Source: an uncultured Oscillospiraceae bacterium (GTDB lineage: Bacteria; Bacillota; Clostridia; Oscillospirales; Oscillospiraceae). Taken from it: a DNA stretch of 18,268 nt. The notes under the pieces were generated by a model. It searched no databases. It worked only from the letters and a program-made list of their open reading frames with translations, and was not told the origin of the DNA. Shown piece by piece: positions 14,687-18,268 of the stretch; within the stretch, counting starts at the first letter, position 1, and each line of letters starts with the position of its first letter. The stretch lies in the NCBI GenBank assembly GCA_910579965.1, contig CAJTWF010000044.1, positions 1-18,268 of the forward strand, given 5' to 3'. The translations under genes were made by a program, and so were the position numbers.

Positions 14687-15392
14687 GATTTCCTTTTCGG
14701 GCCTGACGCTCGGTGTAGATATTTTTGATAATCATCACCAGGATGCTCAGGGCGAAGATGCAAAGCAGGGCGGTGACAAAATATTTCACGCCCCCGGTGA
14801 GCATCCCGCCCACGTAGGAGTAGACCACCGTGGCGGGCAGCTGGCCGATCCCTGTGGCGATGAAAAAGGAGGCAAAGGTCAGCGGCGTGAGGCCGGCAAA
14901 GTAGCTCACCGCGTCAAAGGACACAAAGGGCAGCAGACGGCAGATGAGGATGGTCCGGCTGCCGTACTTGGTGAAGTAGTCCTCCACGCTGGCCAGCGCC
15001 CCCCGGCCGGCGAACCGCTCCACCGTGTCCCGGCCCAGGGCCCGGGCGATGAAAAAGCACAGGGCCGCTCCGGCCATGGCGCTGCTCCAGGAGAGGATCG
15101 CCCCCTGCCACCAGCCGAAGATGGCGGCGTTGGAGAAGGTGATGAGGAAGGCGGGGAGGGGGGCCACCACGGAGGAGAATACCATCAGGGCAAAGGAGAT
15201 GCCCATGGCATAGGGGCCGTAGGAGCGGATGTAGTCCACCACCGCGTCCACGTTGGCCGAGCCCAGCACCGCTGCGGCCCGGTTGACATAGGCGTTGACG
15301 GAGGGGACGGCGAAGTAGAGCAGGCACAGGAGGATGAGGGCTCCCAGCACATACCACTTCAGCTGTCCGCCGGATTTCTTTTCTTGTTTCAT
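14679..15392 (-). CDS. TVP38/TMEM64 family membrane protein (YdjX/YdjZ-like), copy 1
   Basis: This 237-residue integral membrane protein has a first segment at about residues 13-29 and the VTT/SNARE-associated domain after it. Family features are APLPAFLITFSNAAIFGWW with the FG motif, GRD after FFIARAL, and LLPFVSFDAVSYFAG followed by GIGQLPATVVY. The C-terminus is a charged cytoplasmic tail (ERQARKGNHE). Members of the wider DedA/TVP38 superfamily are linked to lipid scrambling or flipping and transport; this one's role is unknown. The ATG at 15392 has GGAG about seven bases upstream and overlaps the second TVP38 stop by ATGA. Having two co-translated members mirrors E. coli ydjX and ydjZ. 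Confidence 0.9.
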   Translation of the reverse strand: MKQEKKSGGQLKWYVLGALILLCLLYFAVPSVNAYVNRAAAVLGSANVDAVVDYIRSYGPYAMGISFALMVFSSVVAPLPAFLITFSNAAIFGWWQGAILSWSSAMAGAALCFFIARALGRDTVERFAGRGALASVEDYFTKYGSRTILICRLLPFVSFDAVSYFAGLTPLTFASFFIATGIGQLPATVVYSYVGGMLTGGVKYFVTALLCIFALSILVMIIKNIYTERQARKGNHE

Positions 15393-16054
15393 GTCTCTTC
15401 TCCATTCTCAGTTGTGTCGGGGAACAGCCGCCGTCCCAGCAGGGCGGTGGCAGCCAGCAGCAGAACCAGCAGCCCGATGGCGAGCCAAAAGGCAGGGGCG
15501 GAGGGATCCAGGGCCTTGTCCCCGATGTTGATGAATACCAGAGTGCCGGGAATGATGCCCACGGCGGAGGCCAGCAGGTATTGGGGGAGTCCCATGCCGG
15601 TCAGCCCGAAGGCGTAGTTGATGAGGTTGTAGGGTACGGCGGGGATGAGCCGCAGGACCACCAGCAGCCAGAAGCCCTGCTCTCCTCCGGCCCGCCGGAG
15701 CCGCGCCTGCCAGACCGGCGGAAGCGTTTGACGGATGTACCGCTCCACCCGCTCACGCCCCAGGCGGCGGGAGAGGAGGAACATGAGGGCGCAGTTGAGC
15801 ATGGCCCCCAGAAAGGTGTAGATACTGCCCCGGACCAGTCCGAACAGCAGTCCGCCGGCCATGGCCAGCACTGCAACCGGGAAAAACACTACCGGCAGCA
15901 GCGTAAAGAGCAGGATATAGCCTGCGGGAGACCAGGGACCCAAAGCGGCTAAGCCGTCCTGCAGGTCTCCGGCGGAGATGGGGAAAAAGGCAGACGCCAG
16001 CCCCAACCCGGCAAGGCATACCACCGCCAAAAACATCCAACCGCGTTTTTTCAT
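15389..16054 (-). CDS. TVP38/TMEM64 family membrane protein (YdjX/YdjZ-like), copy 2, first gene of operon
   Basis: This 221-residue membrane protein begins MKKRGWMFLAVVCLAGLGLA. The VTT domain shows PVVFFPVAVLAMAGGLLFG, SRRLGRERVERY, and RLIPAVPYNLINYAFGLT, followed by SAVGIIPGTLVF and a C-terminal hydrophobic segment. The ATG at 16054 is preceded by AGAGG with an eight-base gap; upstream in-frame ATGs at about 16087 and 16171 lack a ribosome binding site, and the latter lies upstream of the promoter. It is the first gene of the minus-strand operon, about 37 bases from the inferred transcription start. It diverges clearly from copy 1 in sequence, so the two are probably different subunits rather than a recent duplication. 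Confidence 0.9.
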   Translation of the reverse strand: MKKRGWMFLAVVCLAGLGLASAFFPISAGDLQDGLAALGPWSPAGYILLFTLLPVVFFPVAVLAMAGGLLFGLVRGSIYTFLGAMLNCALMFLLSRRLGRERVERYIRQTLPPVWQARLRRAGGEQGFWLLVVLRLIPAVPYNLINYAFGLTGMGLPQYLLASAVGIIPGTLVFINIGDKALDPSAPAFWLAIGLLVLLLAATALLGRRLFPDTTENGEET

Positions 16055-16097
16055 CCGTAAAACCTCTGTCTTCCAAAATAAAGACATATTGCAATTC

Positions 16098-16126
16098 AGT
16101 ATACGCAATGGGCGGTGGCTTGTCAA
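16098..16126 (-). promoter_or_regulatory. Sigma-A promoter of the 11-gene operon
   Basis: On the minus strand, consensus -35 TTGACA (16126-16121) and -10 TATACT (16103-16098) are separated by exactly 17 bases. The transcription start should be near 16091, giving a leader of roughly 37 bases to the ATG at 16054. Confidence 0.88.
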
Positions 16127-16134
16127 AACCTTTC

Positions 16135-16187
16135 CGGAGAAATCGGCTCTCGATTTTCCGATGGATTTCAAAATCCATCGGAAAATC
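16135..16187. promoter_or_regulatory. Probable operator: perfect 16-bp inverted repeat between divergent promoters
   Basis: GATTTTCCGATGGATT (16152-16167) and its exact complement (16172-16187) flank TCAA. A third, near-matching half-site CGGAGAAATCG (16135-16145) repeats the CGGAAAATCG core. The element lies 25 bases upstream of the minus-strand -35 and four bases upstream of the plus-strand -35. It is outside both predicted transcripts, so it should act as DNA, bound by an activator or repressor, rather than as an RNA hairpin. The binding protein is unknown; the LysR encoded at 5747-6655 is one candidate only. Confidence 0.7.
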
Positions 16188-16191
16188 TGAT

Positions 16192-16220
16192 TTGACCTAA
16201 CCGGCCTTTCATGCTATAGT
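16192..16220 (+). promoter_or_regulatory. Sigma-A promoter of the rhodanese lipoprotein gene
   Basis: TTGACC (16192-16197) and TATAGT (16215-16220) are separated by 17 bases, with an extended -10 TGC just before. The start of transcription should be near 16227, leaving a leader of about 53 bases. Confidence 0.87.
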
Positions 16221-16279
16221 TGTGCGCAATGCCCCACAAGAAATGGGCAGAAAAATATACGATTTTGGAGGAAGTAAGA

Positions 16280-16732
16280 ATGAAGAAGGCACTTTCGCTC
16301 CTGCTGGCGCTGGTGATGGTGTTCGCCCTGGCCGCCTGCGGTCAGGAGAAGAAGGACGAGGCCCCCGCCGGCGACGTGGAGATGAAGTACATGACCGCCG
16401 ACGAGACGGTGGCTGTCCTGGGCACTGACGGCTATACCATCATGGACATCCGCAAGGCCGCCGACTATGAGACCGCCCACATCACCGGCGCTGTCAGCGC
16501 TGACATGGACGCCGCAGTCAACGGCGACACCGAGGCCGGCAAGGCCACAATGAAGGCCGCTACCGAGGGCCTGGACGACACCCTGATTCTCGTGTGCTAC
16601 TCCGGCAAGAAGTACGCCCAGGCTGCCACCAACGCTCTGTCCGCCAACGGCTACGATATGAGCAAGGTGTTCACCCTGGAGGGCGGCTTCAACAACTGGA
16701 GCGAGGCCCAGCCAGACCACGTGGAGCCCTGA
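16280..16732 (+). CDS. Rhodanese-domain lipoprotein
   Basis: This 150-residue protein is exported and lipid-anchored: MKKALSLLLALVMVFALAAC ends in lipobox LAAC with C20 as anchor. A short charged linker (QEKKDEAPAGD) is followed by a single rhodanese domain. The substrate-loop Cys is in VCYSGKKYAQAAT, matching the family's CxxGxR active-site loop, and TLEGGFNNW is the typical C-terminal signature. It can therefore be expected to carry a persulfide or selenide sulfur on the outer face of the membrane, or to act in thiol redox chemistry. The ATG at 16280 has GGAGG at 16267-16271. It is transcribed away from the transport operon from a shared control region. It is too short to be an orthologue of the tandem-rhodanese YnjE but may fill a similar niche. 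Confidence 0.92.
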   Translation: MKKALSLLLALVMVFALAACGQEKKDEAPAGDVEMKYMTADETVAVLGTDGYTIMDIRKAADYETAHITGAVSADMDAAVNGDTEAGKATMKAATEGLDDTLILVCYSGKKYAQAATNALSANGYDMSKVFTLEGGFNNWSEAQPDHVEP

Positions 16733-16823
16733 TAATTCATTCTCTTGTTTTGACAAAGGACAGGCGCGCAGATAGTGAACCGCATCCCGTCAAGAGGAGA
16801 GAGAAAAGATTTAAAGATTTTTC

Positions 16824-16843
16824 GCCCGGCAGATATGCCGGGC
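16824..16843 (+). repeat. Eight-bp hairpin downstream of rhodanese gene
   Basis: GCCCGGCA and TGCCGGGC form a perfect stem around GATA, eight bases before the main terminator stem. It is preceded by AT-rich GATTTAAAGATTTTTC but not followed by Ts. It may stabilise the 3' end of the rhodanese mRNA. Confidence 0.5.
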
Positions 16844-16850
16844 AGCGGCA

Positions 16851-16900
16851 ACCGAAGATTCTGGCAGTCTGCTGTGCAGGCCGCCAGAATCTTCGGTTTT
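16851..16900 (+). terminator. Rho-independent terminator of the rhodanese gene
   Basis: ACCGAAGATTCTGGC (16851-16865) pairs perfectly over 15 bp with 16883-16897 around a 17-base loop. The descending arm runs into TTTT at 16897-16900. It closes the rhodanese transcription unit about 120 bases after the stop. Confidence 0.85.
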
Positions 16901-17057
16901 ATCAGGCGGCGAGATAAAGCTTATGCTTCTCCGCAGGTGTCAGAATACCAGGGTTTCGCTGTGCTCGGCGAGTGCTGTAGTAGTGGATTTAGTTCAAGAG
17001 TACGGCAAAAATTGTGTAAAAGAGAATAAAAGGCATCCTTTCAGTCAAGAATCGGAG
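16901..17057 (+). other. Non-coding stretch with probable left end of the IS256-type element
   Basis: Between the rhodanese terminator and the first plausible transposase start I see no host gene. The sequence around 16980-17030 (TTTAGTTCAAGAG, then ATTGTGTAAAAGAG) resembles the AT-rich subterminal region of IS256-type elements. The right end is missing, so the inverted repeat and exact boundary cannot be fixed. Confidence 0.4.
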
Positions 17058-17555
17058 GTGGACAGCCAGAAATTCAGCAGCACTACAAAGATCATGGACG
17101 CGATGAAGGAGATGTTCCGGGATGTTTTGCAGCAGGTAATGGAGAGCGAGCTGGATACAGAGCTGGGGTACGCAAAAAGCCAGCGGATGTCGGATCCTGG
17201 TGTCGTAAACAAGCCGCGGAATTACCGCAACGGGTACTCAAAAAAGACCTTAAAAACCCAGCTTGGAGCGGTGGACGTAAGGGCCCCCTGGGATCGAAAC
17301 GGAGCATACGAGCCGCAGATTATCGGCAAGTACAATCGGAATGCGGATGGGATGGAGGAGAAGGTCTTGGCGCTGTACTCCTGTGGGATGAGCCAGCGGG
17401 ACATCGCGGAGCAGAACAAGAGTTTGTACGATGTGGACATCTCGCCGGAGCTGGTGACGAAGATTACAGAGAAGATCATGCCGGAGGTGACGGCATGGCA
17501 GAACCGGCCTCTGGAAGCAGTGTATCCCTTCGTTTTTATGGACGCCATCCCATAA
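17058..17555 (+). pseudogene. Truncated IS256-family (mutator-type) transposase
   Basis: This is the N-terminal part of an IS256 transposase. MFRDVLQQVMESELDTELGY is the family's helical start, then PRNYRNGYSKKTLKT, VRAPWDRNGAYEPQII, LALYSCGMSQRDI and the approach to the catalytic core VYPFVFMDAI. FMDA holds the first Asp of the DDE triad. The reading stops two residues later, where IS256 proteins continue HYKV, so the second Asp and the Glu are absent. The junction is at about 17550, where the sequence changes to the left end of another element. The start is uncertain: a GTG at 17058 or ATG at 17094 are possible, and the open frame extends upstream to 16923. It is non-functional as it stands. 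Whether the missing half lies beyond the second element cannot be seen. Confidence 0.85.
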
Positions 17556-18268
17556 GCGTTAAAATATTGATAACAAAGAGAGAAAAGCATGGTATACTGA
17601 GGTCATGGAAAAAGTAACGAAAGAATGGGAAGAGCTGAAAAGTTTTTTACCGGAAGGCTGGGAAGAAAAAGCAAAAGAGAGCAAAGCGATATGTCGGGTC
17701 CGAAAAGTGGGCAGCGCGGAGGAACTGCTACGGGTAGAACTGCTGCATTTTGGCGAAGGGCTGTCATTGAAAGAGACCAGCGCCGTTGCGAAAGAAGGCG
17801 GAATTTCTGACATATCCAGCGTTGCTCTGTATCATCGCGCCCGAAACAGCGGGGAATGGCTGAGATGGATGTGCGAGGGGATGCTGGAACGGTTAGGAAC
17901 AGCGGTCACAAAACCAACATGGCTGGAAGGGCGCCGGGTCCGTGCTATTGATGGATCCCACATCAGCGAACAGGGAAGCACAGGGAGTAATTGGATTCTG
18001 CATTATAGCTGGGAAGTATTCGGGCTGAGAAACGATTATTTTGAGATTACGCCAAACAGCTGCGGAGAAAGCGCACTGCATTTTCCAATCAAAAAAGGCG
18101 ATATCATTCTGGCGGACCGGCACTATGGCAAAGCCAAAGCGTTTGACTATGTAGTTGGGGGTGTCAGCGCCGATGATAAAATGAAAGAAAACGCCAAGGA
18201 AAAAATGTAGTTTAGTGGCGGAGGAGGCGAAAAAAAGATAGACTCCCAAGAGGGCGGAAAAAGCGCCC
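17551..18268 (+). mobile_element. IS4-family-like element inserted into the IS256 copy, partial
   Basis: The left end is inferred at CATAAGCGTTAAAATATTGATAAC, exactly where IS256 similarity breaks off inside a codon run. Composition becomes clearly AT-richer than the host operons. The element is open at the window end, so the right inverted repeat and the target duplication cannot be tested. Confidence 0.6.
17605..18210 (+). pseudogene. IS4-family-like transposase, cut short by an amber codon
   Basis: The 201 readable residues have the layout of IS4-type DDE transposases: an N-terminal helical DNA-binding part (LKETSAVAKEGGISDIS), the first catalytic Asp D116 in VRAIDGSHI, and the second D171 in IILADRHYGKAKAFDYV. 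The third acid (the YREKK-type Glu) should come well after residue 201 and is missing. After the TAG at 18208-18210 the same frame stays open to the window end (FSGGGGEKKIDSQEGG), compatible with a nonsense mutation in a longer gene. Usual family length is about 350-450. The ATG at 17605 has GAGG only two bases away, and a TATACT lies just upstream at 17593-17598. It is probably inactive. The IS4 assignment rests on the two Asp motifs only. Confidence 0.7.

Noticed and set aside
13935..15617. 560-codon plus-strand open frame opposite the CCG and TVP38 genes
   Set aside because: Repetitive Arg/Ser/Pro/Gly-rich translation without domains, antisense to three well-supported genes with coupled starts.
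16152..16187. Terminator between the divergent genes
   Set aside because: Neither predicted transcript reads through it and no T-run follows on either strand, so an operator is the better reading.
16280..16732. Direct orthologue of YnjE
   Set aside because: YnjE is a much longer exported protein with more than one rhodanese domain; this is a 150-residue single-domain lipoprotein. Functional similarity is possible, orthology is not supported.

Overview
The window looks like chromosome of a GC-rich Gram-positive gut-type Clostridium, plausibly an Oscillospiraceae/Flavonifractor-like lineage. That placement is inferred from AGGAGG-type ribosome binding sites, lipobox lipoproteins, the two-subunit glycine dehydrogenase (GcvPA/GcvPB) typical of Firmicutes, and high GC in an otherwise clostridial gene set. 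No RNA gene, CRISPR array or prophage is visible. It has four blocks.

(1) 1-6655, plus strand: a glycine-cleavage operon, gcvH - gcvPA - gcvPB - lplA - lpdA, followed by a LysR-type regulator. H, P (two subunits), L and a lipoate ligase that can lipoylate H are encoded together. The T-protein gene is not in the window and is expected just upstream. The block ends at a strong stem-loop (6654-6688) shared with the convergent operon.

(2) 16054 down to 6694, minus strand: one very tight 11-gene operon. Most junctions are 4-nt or 8-nt stop/start overlaps. In transcription order it encodes two TVP38/TMEM64 membrane proteins, a double-CCG-domain Fe-S protein, a nucleoside hydrolase, a YnjB-like lipoprotein substrate-binding protein, two ABC permeases, an ABC ATPase, a TIGR04282-like sugar/nucleotidyl transferase, an APH-fold kinase-like protein with an altered catalytic loop, and a TIGR04283-like family 2 glycosyltransferase. 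This resembles the E. coli ydjXYZ-ynjABCDEF locus, which is poorly understood, extended with sugar-handling enzymes. It is the most interesting system here. A workable but unproven model: the transporter imports a nucleoside-like or glycosylated compound, the hydrolase frees its sugar, the kinase-like and nucleotidyltransferase-like proteins activate that sugar, and the family 2 enzyme transfers it. The 'rSAM/selenodomain-associated' naming of the two transferases hints at sulfur, selenium or arsenic chemistry.

(3) 16055-16900: a divergent control region with two near-consensus sigma-A promoters back to back. Between them lies a perfect 16-bp inverted repeat that neither promoter should transcribe, so it is probably an operator. 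The plus-strand promoter drives a small rhodanese lipoprotein gene ending at a 15-bp terminator. The rhodanese is probably co-regulated with the 11-gene operon.

(4) About 16901-18268: insertion-sequence debris. An IS256-type transposase is cut off at its first catalytic Asp. The cut coincides with the start of an AT-richer IS4-type element, whose transposase itself meets an amber codon after its second catalytic Asp, shortly before the window ends.
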